From contig JALONG010000035.1 of assembly GCA_025455065.1 (NCBI GenBank), positions 1 to 64,000 of the forward strand: a DNA stretch of 64,000 nt. Direction: 5' to 3'. The notes under the pieces are model-generated. The model was not told the origin of the DNA, did no database searches, and saw only the letters and a program-made list of their open reading frames with translations. Each line of letters starts with the position of its first letter. Position 1 is the stretch's first letter. This stretch comes from Candidatus Kapaibacterium sp. Its GTDB lineage: Bacteria; Bacteroidota; Ignavibacteria; Kapaibacteriales; UBA4661. This document shows, piece by piece, positions 51,813 through 61,960 of the stretch. A program made the position numbers and the translations under genes.

Positions 51813-54800
51813 TTAGCTATGCCGTTCATCCAAATCTGCTTGTGATACTTCTACAATCGGCAGTTCAATGGTGAAAGCAGCTCCTTTGCCTAACTCCGTT
51901 TCGCACCAAACGCGCCCGTTCATGGATTCGACAATTTTTTTCACGATAGACAAGCCTAAGCCTGTTGAATGTTCGCCACCGGTTGGTTTAGACGAAAGTT
52001 TCGCAAATTTTTGGAATAACATCGCCTTATCTTCCGAATTTAATCCCGGACCTTCGTCTTGAATTTCCACGCGCACGTGGCGCTCCGGCATCGGTAAATG
52101 CTCAATCGTTTCTGCCTCACGGGTGAAAAGCGTCGGTGCTTGTGCATACTCCGAACTCATCACACTGACATAGACACTTTTGCCGAGCGGCGAGTATTTG
52201 ATAGCGTTGGAAATCAAATTTTCCAGAATTTGCATAAGCGCATTGCGGTCGCACATCATCATAATTTCGTCGGTGTCGTGGTTAAAGTGCAGGGTAATTT
52301 GCTTGTCTTGCGCCCGCAAAAAATAGCCCTCTACGACATCATTGACCACTTCGACGATATTCAACGCCATTGGATTAAACTTAAATCGCCCGCTTTCAAT
52401 AGCGTTAATATCCAGCAAATTCAAGATAGTTTCCTGCATCCGCTTTGCGGTGATGAGAATATGCTCCATTTGGTCTTTTATTTCATCAACCGTCATACGT
52501 GATTGGTACTGCTGAACAATCGAAGCGCTCAGAATAATGCTGGTGAGCGGACTTTTGAGGTCGTGTGCAGCAATGCCCAAAAACTCATTTTTCTCCGTGT
52601 TCAGAGCCATTAAAATATCGTTTTGGCGTGTGATTTCCAGATTCCCCACGGACAATTCTGCCGTGCGCTCGGCGATTGTGCGCTCCAATTCCTGCTGCCG
52701 TGCTTCAATCGTGCGCAAACGCCATTTATAGAGCCAAACACCGCAGAAAACCACAAGGACAAAAGCCGCAATTTTCGCCCAAAGCGTCTGCCACCAATGC
52801 GGATGAATGATAATATGCAACCGTGCGCCTTCTTCGCTGCGTATCCCGTCGTAATTGGTGGAGCGAACGTGCAGCACGTATTCTCCCGCTTCCAAATTTG
52901 TGTAGGTTACTTCGCGCTTTGTGCCGACATCAATCCAATCCGTATCGAAATTTTCCAATTTGCAGTAATAGCGGATTTTTTCCGGCAGCGAAAATGAAAG
53001 CGCTGCAAATTCAAACGCGATAAAACTATCGTCCACCGACAAGTGCAATTCGCGCTTTTCGCTGATAATCGTGTCCGGCGGAGCGGGCTTATTAAACTTT
53101 TTGAACGCCGTCAGCACAACCGGAGGCGAGCGATAGTTTATCTGTACACTATCGGGATGAAACCGCACCAATCCTGCTACACTGCCAAAATAGATATATC
53201 CGGCGCGGTCTTTGAAACACGCATCCTGATTAAACTCCAAACCCGCACGATGACTGACTTCTTCAAACGTGTTGAAAGTGGCGGATTGTGGGTGAAAGCG
53301 GGTAATTCCTTTGCCCGTCGTAAGCCAGATGTAGCCTCGTTCATCGCCAATCACACTATACACAAAACTGTTCGGCAGACCATTTTTTTCCGAAAAGACG
53401 GAAAAACTGCCATTGGCAGGGTCAAATCGGTTAAGACCATTCGCCGTACCTATCCACAAAATGCCTTTTGCATCTTCGTGAATAGAGGAAACTTCATCAC
53501 TGCTGATGGAATTTGCATTACTCGGATTATGGCGAAATGCAGTAAATGTTTGCGAACTACGGTCAAACCGATTCAGCCCACCTCCACGTGTCCCAATCCA
53601 GAGTACACCGCGCTTACTTTCGTACAAACTCCGCACGGCATTGGAACTGATTGCAGTACCTGTTTGCTCGAAAGCCTGACCGTTGCCTGTGCTACGAGAC
53701 GTTGTGAGTGGCGTTGCACGATATGTCGTAAATGTTCCTGCTTGACGGTTCATCATCGCCAAACCGTTGCCTGTTGCCACCCAGAATGTTCCGTCGGCGG
53801 TCTCCAACAGCGAATACACTCTGTCATCGGGTAATGAGGAAGAATGTTGTTCGTCGTGTTTGAAGGACGTAAATGTTCCCGAGGCGCGGTCAAATCGGCA
53901 TAATCCGCCGCCGTTTGTTCCCACCCAGAGTGTTCCCGCACGGTCTTGGGCGAGTGCCCAAACAAGATTGTTACTAATGCTCCGAGGATTATTCGGTGCG
54001 TGTTTGTATGTTGTTATTGCTTCGGAGGGCGGTTGTATTCTGTGTAATCCGTCGGCAAGCGTTCCAAACCAGATATTTCCTTGTTTGTCTTCCAACATTG
54101 ACATAACAATACTTGAGCCGGAGCCGCTATCATTGGTCAAAAATTCAAACCGATATTCGTCCCCGTTAAAATAGCACAATCCCGCACCGTCAGTGCCAAC
54201 CCAGAGAATATTACTACGGTCAGTCATCAACGACAAAACTGCATTGTGGCTTAAACTCTCGCGTTGTGACGGTGAATGGCGCAACAGTTTTGAAACACCG
54301 GTGCGTACATTGATAAGCTGTAAGCCTTCTCCGGCATATCCCGCCCAGAGCAAACCACCCTCGCCCACACAGAGCGTTTGAACTGCTGTGCCTTGTATTG
54401 GTGCGGGGAAAAAACGATTAACAGTTTTTTGAAAACAATCCACCCGATATACACCGGAAGCAGTACCAATCCAAAGCGCATTTGAGGGCTGCGTTTGTTG
54501 CTGCGGTGTCAAAGGACGCAATGAAGCCAAACCTTGTGTTGATGATGTGCCGACGGAAGAATGATTATCCGGCGCAAATGCTCGTATATCCTTGTCCGAA
54601 AGACCTTCTGCCGTGCCGATGCTGCGCCACGAATTTTTCTCAGGATTGAAGCACCAAAGCCCTTTGGGGGTGCCAATCCAGATATTGCCCTGCGCGTCGG
54701 TAAAGAGTGCTTGAATTTGCGGGGATTCCAAAGGACTATTGCCGCGTGTCCAATGGTTTTCGACCTGATTTGATGTAGGATTGACGCGTAAAAGACCGTA

Positions 54801-55346
54801 TCCCGTGCCAACCCAAATTCTTCCGAACTTGTCTTCGGTAAATGCGAAAATATTGGCAATATCAGCCGAAGAAGGCTCTCGTGAAGGGCTTTGTAATGAT
54901 TGTCGGTACAATGAAATTGGTGTAAAACGTCGGGAATACGGATTCATTCGTGCAAGTCCACCACCCAATGTCCCCACCCACAGTGTTCCCGATCGGTCTT
55001 CATAGAGGCTCTGGATGAAATTTTCGGGAAGCGATGCAGAATCACCTGCTTGAGACCGATAAACGGTCATCGTATAACCGTCGTAGCAGTTCAATCCGTT
55101 TTGTGTGCCGAACCACAAGAACCCTCGCCTGTCTTGGCACATTGCCTGCACAGAACTTTGCGATAACCCATGCTGAACAGAAGTACGTTTGAAGCGAACT
55201 TGCTGGGCAAGTGTTTTTTCTATTGAGCAAAATGCTATAAATACAATTAACAAAGAAAGATAGCGGACACGCCGCGCAAACGCGCAATTGGTCTGCACGT
55301 CCGAAAGGCGCACTATACTTGGCGGCATGAAAACGTGATGCTTCAT
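51813..55346 (-). CDS. Sensor histidine kinase with two-component-regulator propellers (paralogue)
   Basis: This 1177-residue protein has the same architecture as its neighbour. It has a signal peptide (LSLLIVFIAFCSIEKTLAQQ), about fourteen well-conserved blades (GxLWVGTxGGGLxRxD repeats), a Y_Y_Y domain, a membrane helix (AAFVLVVFCGVWLYKW) and the kinase motifs HDLKSPLTSIILS, NAIKYSPLGKSV, DEGPGLNSED and GLGLSIVKKI. The two genes are separated by 230 bp and were probably formed by duplication. The ligands are likely periplasmic polysaccharides or other polymers, by analogy only. Confidence 0.93.
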   Translation of the reverse strand: MKHHVFMPPSIVRLSDVQTNCAFARRVRYLSLLIVFIAFCSIEKTLAQQVRFKRTSVQHGLSQSSVQAMCQDRRGFLWFGTQNGLNCYDGYTMTVYRSQAGDSASLPENFIQSLYEDRSGTLWVGTLGGGLARMNPYSRRFTPISLYRQSLQSPSREPSSADIANIFAFTEDKFGRIWVGTGYGLLRVNPTSNQVENHWTRGNSPLESPQIQALFTDAQGNIWIGTPKGLWCFNPEKNSWRSIGTAEGLSDKDIRAFAPDNHSSVGTSSTQGLASLRPLTPQQQTQPSNALWIGTASGVYRVDCFQKTVNRFFPAPIQGTAVQTLCVGEGGLLWAGYAGEGLQLINVRTGVSKLLRHSPSQRESLSHNAVLSLMTDRSNILWVGTDGAGLCYFNGDEYRFEFLTNDSGSGSSIVMSMLEDKQGNIWFGTLADGLHRIQPPSEAITTYKHAPNNPRSISNNLVWALAQDRAGTLWVGTNGGGLCRFDRASGTFTSFKHDEQHSSSLPDDRVYSLLETADGTFWVATGNGLAMMNRQAGTFTTYRATPLTTSRSTGNGQAFEQTGTAISSNAVRSLYESKRGVLWIGTRGGGLNRFDRSSQTFTAFRHNPSNANSISSDEVSSIHEDAKGILWIGTANGLNRFDPANGSFSVFSEKNGLPNSFVYSVIGDERGYIWLTTGKGITRFHPQSATFNTFEEVSHRAGLEFNQDACFKDRAGYIYFGSVAGLVRFHPDSVQINYRSPPVVLTAFKKFNKPAPPDTIISEKRELHLSVDDSFIAFEFAALSFSLPEKIRYYCKLENFDTDWIDVGTKREVTYTNLEAGEYVLHVRSTNYDGIRSEEGARLHIIIHPHWWQTLWAKIAAFVLVVFCGVWLYKWRLRTIEARQQELERTIAERTAELSVGNLEITRQNDILMALNTEKNEFLGIAAHDLKSPLTSIILSASIVQQYQSRMTVDEIKDQMEHILITAKRMQETILNLLDINAIESGRFKFNPMALNIVEVVNDVVEGYFLRAQDKQITLHFNHDTDEIMMMCDRNALMQILENLISNAIKYSPLGKSVYVSVMSSEYAQAPTLFTREAETIEHLPMPERHVRVEIQDEGPGLNSEDKAMLFQKFAKLSSKPTGGEHSTGLGLSIVKKIVESMNGRVWCETELGKGAAFTIELPIVEVSQADLDERHS

Positions 55347-55497
55347 TGTCCCTCAACATCGTCAAAATGGTGGGCAAATCGAAAACAAATGACCTACAAA
55401 TTACAAAAAGTCCGCTAATGTCCGAAGTAATGTTCATCGAAATTTGCTATTTTGCGCACAAACATATTCTCATTCATTATCCCAATACTATGCCCTT

Positions 55498-56421
55498 ATG
55501 CCAGCTTCAAGTCTTTTTCACGAAATATCGGGTTTACCGACCGAACAAAAAAATTCTGAAACAACGCGCATTGACGCTGCTTCAACAGAAGAAATTCTGC
55601 GTCTTATCAACGACAACGACACTCGTGTGCCACTCGCTGTGCGCGATGAACTGCCGACAATTACTGCTGCGGTGGATTGCATCGTCGAGCGCTTCAAACG
55701 TGGCGGGCGCTTGATTTATGCTGGAGCCGGTACGAGTGGGCGTTTGGGCATTGTGGATGCGTCGGAATGCCCACCAACCTACGGTACGCCGCCGGAAATG
55801 GTACAAGCCTTGATTGCAGGCGGGCGTGAGGCTGTTTTTCAAGCACAAGAAGGCGCGGAGGACAAGCCCGAAGCAGGCGCAAGCGACCTTGCTGCGCTTA
55901 ATGTTGCCGAAAACGATGTAGTCTGCGGTATTGCAGCATCAGGCAGAACACCATACGTTTTGGGGGCATTGAAAGAAGCTACACGGCACGGCGCTCCAAC
56001 GATTCTCGTAACAACATCTTCCCGTGAAAAATTAGCAGAACTCGGCATCACGGCTGACTATTTGATTTGCCCGAATGTCGGTCCCGAGGTCATCATGGGT
56101 TCAACACGGATGAAATCCGGCACAGCACAGAAACTTGTCCTCAATATGCTCACAACAGCAGCAATGGTCAGGCTTGGCAAGACATACGGCAATGTGATGA
56201 TTGATTTGCAGATGACCAATGCAAAACTTGTCGAGCGTGCAAAACGGATTGTGATGGACATCACGGGGGCTGATTATGACGAGGCTTCGCGGGTGCTTGA
56301 GCTGACGGGTGGACACGTAAAAACGGCGCTAGTGATGCTGCTTGGTAATCACGACCTCACCACTGCCAAAGAGCGCTTGAATGCGGCAAACGGCTTTGTG
56401 CGCCTTGCCTTGGAGGCTTGA
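55498..56421 (+). CDS. murQ: N-acetylmuramic acid 6-phosphate etherase
   Basis: This 307-residue SIS-domain lyase cleaves the lactyl ether of MurNAc-6-phosphate during peptidoglycan recycling. It carries the signatures AGAGTSGRLGIVDASECPPTYG (83-104), AGGREAVFQAQEGAEDKPEAG and NVGPEVIMGSTRMKSGTAQKLVLNM. The start is placed at MPASSLFHEI. No anmK or nagZ partner is adjacent. Confidence 0.96.
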   Translation: MPASSLFHEISGLPTEQKNSETTRIDAASTEEILRLINDNDTRVPLAVRDELPTITAAVDCIVERFKRGGRLIYAGAGTSGRLGIVDASECPPTYGTPPEMVQALIAGGREAVFQAQEGAEDKPEAGASDLAALNVAENDVVCGIAASGRTPYVLGALKEATRHGAPTILVTTSSREKLAELGITADYLICPNVGPEVIMGSTRMKSGTAQKLVLNMLTTAAMVRLGKTYGNVMIDLQMTNAKLVERAKRIVMDITGADYDEASRVLELTGGHVKTALVMLLGNHDLTTAKERLNAANGFVRLALEA

Positions 56422-56575
56422 TATTTGCTTGGTTGAGCAGCAAATGATGTACGGAATTGTCCACGTTCTTTACCACACTCTGCCGCTTCTCTTCCTTGTC
56501 GGGGCGGCGGAAGTGTAGGCTGGGCAAAAAATTATATCGGCTGATACGACAATAATTTCGGTAAAAACTCGTCAG

Positions 56576-56606
56576 TATATTTGTATGCACAATAGTTGTA
56601 TGCACA
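56576..56606 (+). promoter_or_regulatory. Promoter and operator-like repeats before the marR-type gene
   Basis: TATATTTG at 56576-56583 fits the -7 box. TTGTATGCACA occurs at 56581-56591 and 56596-56606 as an 11-bp direct repeat overlapping and following it, suitable for self-repression. Confidence 0.5.
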
Positions 56607-56636
56607 GTGATTTTTAACAAACAGTGAACAAATGCT

Positions 56637-57095
56637 ATGACCATTGAACAAGAATTGAAAACATCGCGCTTTCAGAACGATATTCAGAAAGCAGAACTCA
56701 ACATCATGTTTACGGCAAGTTGGTTGAAAATGCAAGTAAGTAAACGTTTGAAAGAATATGACCTCACCAATGAACAGTTTAATGTTCTGCGTATTATTCG
56801 CGGACAAGCCCCTCATGCGGTTTGTGTGAAGGACATCACCGAGCGCATGATAGACCGCAATTCCAACACCACAAGGCTTTTGGATAAACTTGCCGAAAAA
56901 GGGTTGATTTGGCGGGAACCATCGGCGGAAGACCGACGAGAATTGTGCATTTCTCTTACCAAAGCAGGGCAACAAGTCCTCAAAAAAATTGACAATAGAG
57001 AAAAGAAGTACACCCCAAACGTTTCAACAGGACTGACTGACCTTGAAGCACAACTCTTGAATATTTTGTTAGATAAACTACGTGAAACGTTGTGA
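56637..57095 (+). CDS. MarR-family regulator
   Basis: This 152-residue winged-helix protein has the recognition part CVKDITERMIDRNSNTTRLLDKLAEKGLIWREPSAEDRRELCISLTKAGQQVL (about 62-115). A Cys in PHAVCVKD (Cys62) might sense oxidants or quinones, as in MhqR-like relatives. It lies upstream of a ring-cleaving dioxygenase gene in the same direction with a palindrome in between, so it likely represses that gene in response to quinones or phenolics. Confidence 0.88.
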   Translation: MTIEQELKTSRFQNDIQKAELNIMFTASWLKMQVSKRLKEYDLTNEQFNVLRIIRGQAPHAVCVKDITERMIDRNSNTTRLLDKLAEKGLIWREPSAEDRRELCISLTKAGQQVLKKIDNREKKYTPNVSTGLTDLEAQLLNILLDKLRETL

Positions 57096-57142
57096 TTTTT
57101 TGAACGTATAATGCTTGTACATACAATAATCATTGCAACAAT

Positions 57143-57156
57143 AAATGTTGCAACAT
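57143..57156. promoter_or_regulatory. Palindromic operator candidate
   Basis: AATGTTGCAACATT is a perfect 14-bp palindrome between the MarR-type gene and the dioxygenase gene, with a half-site ATTGCAACA just before it (57131-57139). Confidence 0.55.
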
Positions 57157-57225
57157 TAAAAAAAAACAATAGCATATCTCTCTCAATACTTCATCAATTT
57201 TTTAGCAGAATCGGAGTTTATTCTC

Positions 57226-58170
57226 ATGGAAACACTCATCAATGGCTTGCACCACGTAACAGCAATCGCAGGAAAACCACAAACCAACGTAGATTTTTAT
57301 GCAGGAATTTTGGGTTTACGCTTCATTAAAAAGACGGTTAATTTTGATGCACCGGACGTTTATCATCTGTATTATGGTGATGAAAACGGCTCACCCGGCA
57401 GCATAATGACCTTCTTCCCCTTTGGACACATTCAGCGTGGACGGCGCGGAAATGGTCAAATGTCCTACACAGCATTCTCCGTTCCCGAAAACTCACTTGG
57501 TTTTTGGATGGAGCGTTTGAAAACATTCAACATCACGCCCGAAAAGCCGCAACAGCGCTTTAATGAAGAGTTTATTCGTTTCGATGATAATGACGGTTTA
57601 GGGATAGAACTTGTAGCTACAAGTAATGATACCCGTCCTGCATGGGTAAGCGGCTCTATACCGCAAGAACACGCCATTCGTGGCTTTTATACGGTTGCGT
57701 TGCAGGAAATAAGCGGCGACCGCACGATTGACCTTTTAACCAATCAAATGCAGCACCGTTTGGTCGCAGAAGAGGGCAATAGAATGAGGTTTGAAGCGGG
57801 TTTGGGCGGTGCAGGAGCGTTTGTGGATATTATCGGCAATCCTGAAGAAAAACGTGGTTTGCAAGGCGCAGGAACGGTTCATCATGTTGCATTTGGCACA
57901 AACAGTGATGATACCTTGCTCGCAATACGTGAGATTCTAGCCGAAAAAGGCTTTGACGTAACGCCCTTGATTGACAGGCAGTATTTTCACTCAATTTATT
58001 TCCGTGAACCGGGTGGAATACTCTTTGAAGTAGCGACTAATCCGCCCGGCTTTACCACCGATGAAAGCAAAGAAGCGCTCGGCACGGCGTTGAAACTGCC
58101 TGAATGGTATGAAGCAAAACGTGATTTGATTGAGCAACATCTTGAACCCTTGGAAATACGCCTGTTGTGA
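57226..58170 (+). CDS. Ring-cleaving dioxygenase of the VOC superfamily (MhqO/LinE type)
   Basis: This 314-residue protein has two vicinal-oxygen-chelate modules (INGLHHVTAIAGKPQTNVDFYAGILGLRFIKKTVNFD; HHVAFGTNSDDTLLAIREIL) with metal ligands expected at His9 or His10, His224 and a Glu in GGILFEVATNPPGF (about 268). It would open hydroquinone or catechol rings in detoxification. By family analogy the neighbouring MarR gene is its regulator. Confidence 0.9.
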   Translation: METLINGLHHVTAIAGKPQTNVDFYAGILGLRFIKKTVNFDAPDVYHLYYGDENGSPGSIMTFFPFGHIQRGRRGNGQMSYTAFSVPENSLGFWMERLKTFNITPEKPQQRFNEEFIRFDDNDGLGIELVATSNDTRPAWVSGSIPQEHAIRGFYTVALQEISGDRTIDLLTNQMQHRLVAEEGNRMRFEAGLGGAGAFVDIIGNPEEKRGLQGAGTVHHVAFGTNSDDTLLAIREILAEKGFDVTPLIDRQYFHSIYFREPGGILFEVATNPPGFTTDESKEALGTALKLPEWYEAKRDLIEQHLEPLEIRLL

Positions 58171-58212
58171 GAGTAAAAAATTTTGCCCGAAATGTATCCG
58201 CACCCCTCCTAC

Positions 58213-58246
58213 AAAAAAGGCTCATCAGCAACGATGAGCCTTTTTT
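58213..58246. terminator. Bidirectional terminator between convergent genes
   Basis: AAAAAAGGCTCATC (58213-58226) and GATGAGCCTTTTTT (58233-58246) form a perfect 14-bp stem. Confidence 0.92.
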
Positions 58247-58268
58247 GATGAAATGTCGTTATGGAATC

Positions 58269-61200
58269 TTACCGCGCAATCAGCATCCGTGCTTGTGCGC
58301 GGAGGTTTTCGCCAATGACCTGCACAATATACACGCCTGTTGGAAGTGACTGTGCGTCAAAGGAGAATTGCGGTTGCGGTGTGTTCAAAAGTGTGGTAAA
58401 TACTTCTTCGCCGCGCATATTCACAACGGAAAGCCGCGCCGCGCCCTGGAAGAAGGGTAATTGTATCATCGCTGTTGCGCTCACAGGATTGGGGGCAATG
58501 CTGAGGATTTGCGCGAACTGTGTCGCGGACTGCATTTGTTCTGCAAGGCTGGTCAAAAGCACGTTTGTGGGTTTTTGCAGAATGAGCGATTTTTCAATCG
58601 CTGCGGGATATTCCGCAAACACTTGTGTTGAAGCCATGCTGAAGCCGGGTTTGTCTGCAATAAGCGTATAAGTACCGTATTCAATCATTCCCGCATCAAA
58701 GCGCCCATGCTTATCGGTGAGCGCTTCGGCAACGATTTCGCCCGTGTTGTTCACAAGGTAAATTGTTGCTCCGGCAACACTTTCTGCCGCCGGACCCGCA
58801 TCATTGCTGACAACGCCGGAAACACTCGCCGCAAGCGCAATAGCAGGGCGACGTGAAGGGAGCGTAATGGTTACGCGCTCCGCAGCCGTTGCCGTTACGT
58901 TGATGCGCGTAGCTTCGCGCCAGCGTGTTGTGGCAATCGTTCCGGCAACGTAATACCCCGACGCAAAATCGCGTTCGCTGTTCGGGAAGGCTTGCAAGAC
59001 GTATTCGCCCGGTGTCAAATTGCGGAAGGTGAACGTTCCTGCGCTGGAAACGGTCTCCGAGCGCACGTCCAGCGAGGCGTATTGCGGGGTGTTGGCGGTG
59101 GTGGCGGTCATAAATGCAATAACTTGTCCCGCAATAGCCGCACCGTTGCTGCCTCTAACGCTGCCCGAAAGCGAATTGCTAAAGGTAGGACGCGCTTCAA
59201 GGGCAAAGTTAATGCCTGTCAAATCGCCGGAAAGCCGCACACGACGTGCTTCAGCGAGATTGAGCGTATTATCGTAATACTGCGGAAGCAAGAGCGCCGA
59301 GGTCGTCGCTGCTGTGGGGCGTGGTTCGTCGGGTAAGGCTCTAAAGGTGTAAATGTATCGGTTATCAAGTTGTGTAATGCGATAGTTTCCTTGCGCGTCG
59401 GTGCGAGTGGTTCTGCGGATGATGCCGCCGTTAATCAAAAGCGGGTCTGCATCGCCGACAACTTCGATTGTTGCCGTCACAGGCGCATTATTGCTGCGCT
59501 GCGTAACTCTGCCGCTCACGGCAAAGAACCGTGCTGCGGGGCGACGCTGGACAACAGCTGCGTAGGACAAGGTGTCTCCGCAGCGAACATTGATGCGGTT
59601 TGCGCGTTCAGGGCTTGTAACGGTTGCAGTGGTGTTTAAGGATGTTCCCGCAAACCACACGTCGTTAAAATCATTACCCGAAAAACTCAGCGTATATGAA
59701 CCTGCACCGATGGGCATGGTAAAAATGCCGTTGCGAATAGTCGCGGTGTAAAAGAAGGGCGAACCGCCCACTGATGCGCCCGTAACGTTAGTGACAAGTG
59801 CGCGAACCGTTCCTGCTGCAATCACTGTTCCGTCAGTTGCCCGCACAACGCCTTGCACAAGAGCGCAAACAACCGCACGGACGTACATCGTAAATGCTTG
59901 ACGCGCTTCGGCAGGGCGCGGTGTGCCATTGGGGAGTTGCGCAATAATTTCAATGCCGAACTCGCCTGCTTGCTGCGGAGTCCAGCGTACCGTACCTGTC
60001 AGCGAATCAATCCGAGCGCCTTCGGGAGCGCGTCCCAGCGAATAGCGGATGCTTGCGGTGGTTGCTGCTGAGGCTGCCGCACGTGCGTTGTAGGTAAATT
60101 CTCGCCCAAGGTCAATAAATACCGAGCCGGGCATCGTGGTAAAACTCACCGTTATGGGCGGTGCTGCGACGTTGATTTGATAGGTTTGCGTTGTTGCGGT
60201 TTGTGCATTGGAAGCAAGAGCCGCACGAATACTTACGGTTACAACGCCATTCGATGCAGGCATCCAGCGAATAGTGCCGAGTGTCGCATCAATCGTCATT
60301 CCTTGCGGTGCATTGTCCAACGAAAAACGGAAAAAGGGGGGTGATGCGGGTTGCAGAGGATTTCCGACAATGCCGCCAAGCCCGGGTGGGAAATTCACGA
60401 CATTCGCAAACCCTACCACAGGCTGATAGGTATATGCCGTACCGACACGTGCTTCCCGTGCGGGTTGGGAGCGGAAAGCAATCGTGGGTTGGCTTACACG
60501 CAAGTTGTACTCTTGCGTAACGGTCTGTGTGGTCGAACCACCGACAACACTTGCACGAATCACAACCCGCACCGTTGCAGTTGTGGGAAGTGTTGCGGGA
60601 GTCCAGCGCACTATGCCGGATGTGGCTTCAATGCTCATTCCTTGCGGTGCTGTCAGGAGAGTGTAATTCATCGGAACACGCTGCTGAACGGGAAGGATAT
60701 TGACACCACCTGCATTTGTGCCGGATGTAACTTGTGTAATACTAACACCGGGCAAAATAGCAATCGCGTTGTAGAAATACGGCTGTCCGACAAATGCGTC
60801 GGCAAGCGGGAAGGAAATGAATACAGGGCGCGGCTCATTCACATTCACCGTAACGTTTTGTGTGCTGCTGGCATTAGCAACGGTTGTCGAAGTCGCAACG
60901 ATGCTAAAGCGCACAGTACCGCTTGCAGGTGGCATCCAGCGCACAGTACCGCGTGTTGCATCAATGGTCATACCCTGCGGCGGATTCACGAGCGTGTAAC
61001 GGATATTGGAAGCGGCTTCACGTGATGGTGCGGGCGCTAAACGGGTATCCACACCGTAATAGGCAAATGCTTGGTAGGTGTACAAAGCGCCGACCGATGC
61101 GGCATTGGGAGGAGTCGTTGTAAAGCGCACGGATGCTTGCGCGGCGCTTGGGGACAGAAATGTAATGAGAAACGTTTGCGTAACATTCTGACTGGCATTT

Positions 61201-61526
61201 GTTGCCATGGCAGCCCGCACAGCAACCCGCGTTTCAACAAGGCTGCTTGCCGTCGTAGTCCAGCGCACAAGACCACTGAGGGAATCAATCGTCATGCCTC
61301 GCGGAGCAGTTGTGAGGCTGTAGCGAATGGCGGCAGACTCTGTGCGCCCGACAGCGCGGGCTTGATAGCGATATTCTTGGTTTACAACGCCAAAAAGCGG
61401 CGGTGTGGAGGTAAAGCGGATAATCGGCACATTTGCCGGTGTGGTTTGTGCTATTGCGCTTTCACAAACGCTTGCACCAAATCCAAACGCTGCGAAGAGT
61501 GCAGCAAGAAAAAGTCGTAGTCGCAT
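58269..61526 (-). CDS. Large surface protein with Ig-like repeats and T9SS sorting domain
   Basis: The product has 1085 residues from MRLRLFLAALFAAFGFGASV, a signal peptide ending near IAQ. About five putative-Ig repeats follow, each with a GxxYTYQ start and an AP(Q/R)GMTIDxxxGxVRWxP end (about 30-560). Then come carboxypeptidase-regulatory-like domains (FAVSGRVTQRSNNAPVTATIEVVG; SLSGSVRGSNGAAIAGQV; SGVVSNDAGPAAESVAGATIYLV). The last 80 residues (IAPNPVSATAMIQL ... LPTGVYIVQVIG) are a type A T9SS sorting domain, so the protein is exported by type IX secretion to the cell surface. The open frame runs 127 codons further upstream through a tRNA on the other strand, so the shorter start is chosen. 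Confidence 0.9.
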   Translation of the reverse strand: MRLRLFLAALFAAFGFGASVCESAIAQTTPANVPIIRFTSTPPLFGVVNQEYRYQARAVGRTESAAIRYSLTTAPRGMTIDSLSGLVRWTTTASSLVETRVAVRAAMATNASQNVTQTFLITFLSPSAAQASVRFTTTPPNAASVGALYTYQAFAYYGVDTRLAPAPSREAASNIRYTLVNPPQGMTIDATRGTVRWMPPASGTVRFSIVATSTTVANASSTQNVTVNVNEPRPVFISFPLADAFVGQPYFYNAIAILPGVSITQVTSGTNAGGVNILPVQQRVPMNYTLLTAPQGMSIEATSGIVRWTPATLPTTATVRVVIRASVVGGSTTQTVTQEYNLRVSQPTIAFRSQPAREARVGTAYTYQPVVGFANVVNFPPGLGGIVGNPLQPASPPFFRFSLDNAPQGMTIDATLGTIRWMPASNGVVTVSIRAALASNAQTATTQTYQINVAAPPITVSFTTMPGSVFIDLGREFTYNARAAASAATTASIRYSLGRAPEGARIDSLTGTVRWTPQQAGEFGIEIIAQLPNGTPRPAEARQAFTMYVRAVVCALVQGVVRATDGTVIAAGTVRALVTNVTGASVGGSPFFYTATIRNGIFTMPIGAGSYTLSFSGNDFNDVWFAGTSLNTTATVTSPERANRINVRCGDTLSYAAVVQRRPAARFFAVSGRVTQRSNNAPVTATIEVVGDADPLLINGGIIRRTTRTDAQGNYRITQLDNRYIYTFRALPDEPRPTAATTSALLLPQYYDNTLNLAEARRVRLSGDLTGINFALEARPTFSNSLSGSVRGSNGAAIAGQVIAFMTATTANTPQYASLDVRSETVSSAGTFTFRNLTPGEYVLQAFPNSERDFASGYYVAGTIATTRWREATRINVTATAAERVTITLPSRRPAIALAASVSGVVSNDAGPAAESVAGATIYLVNNTGEIVAEALTDKHGRFDAGMIEYGTYTLIADKPGFSMASTQVFAEYPAAIEKSLILQKPTNVLLTSLAEQMQSATQFAQILSIAPNPVSATAMIQLPFFQGAARLSVVNMRGEEVFTTLLNTPQPQFSFDAQSLPTGVYIVQVIGENLRAQARMLIAR

Positions 61527-61820
61527 AGCGAAAAATCCTTGTAACAAAAAATTGATAGAATCCCTGCGTGTTCGTTGGAAAGAGAGAATTACGGAATACA
61601 GTGCTGTACGAAATGTGCTAAGAATGTGCGAAAGAACAAAGCTATCGCAATAAAGCAGCGTACAACACAACGTTACAAAAAACAAACCATTACGAAAAAA
61701 GTTACAGCAAAGTACGAAAATAGCAGAGAAAAAAAATTTGCACAAACAGAAACAAACTCGTAAATTTGTAGTCTTGATTCGCCAAAAAATCCACGATTTT
61801 GTGGCAATCACCCCCAAACT

Positions 61821-61906
61821 GCGGAAGTGGCGAAATGGCAGACGCACCATCTTGAGGGGGTGGCGGGAGTACTCCCGTGCGGGTTCAAGTCCCGCCTTCC
61901 GCACCA
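61821..61906 (+). tRNA. tRNA-Leu (anticodon GAG)
   Basis: This is a class II tRNA: acceptor GCGGAAG (61821-61827) pairs with CTTCCGC (61896-61902). The anticodon stem is CCATC/GGTGG around TTGAGGG, anticodon GAG. The variable arm is CGGGAGTACTCCCG. CCA is encoded at 61904-61906, unlike in the other two tRNA genes here. Confidence 0.95.
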
Positions 61907-61915
61907 AAAATAGAG

Positions 61916-61960
61916 AAAAACCCTTGTAAAATCAACACTTTACAAGGGTTTTGTTTTTTT
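61916..61960 (+). terminator. Terminator after tRNA-Leu(GAG)
   Basis: AAACCCTTGTAAA and TTTACAAGGGTTT form the stem (about 61918-61951), followed by a long T-run. Confidence 0.9.

Noticed and set aside
58992-61520. Several + strand frames of up to 224 residues inside the T9SS protein gene
   Set aside because: They are Cys/His/Arg-rich shadows of a repetitive coding region on the other strand.
61527-61907. N-terminal extension of the T9SS surface protein
   Set aside because: It would run through a tRNA gene on the other strand, and a proper signal peptide starts at 61526.
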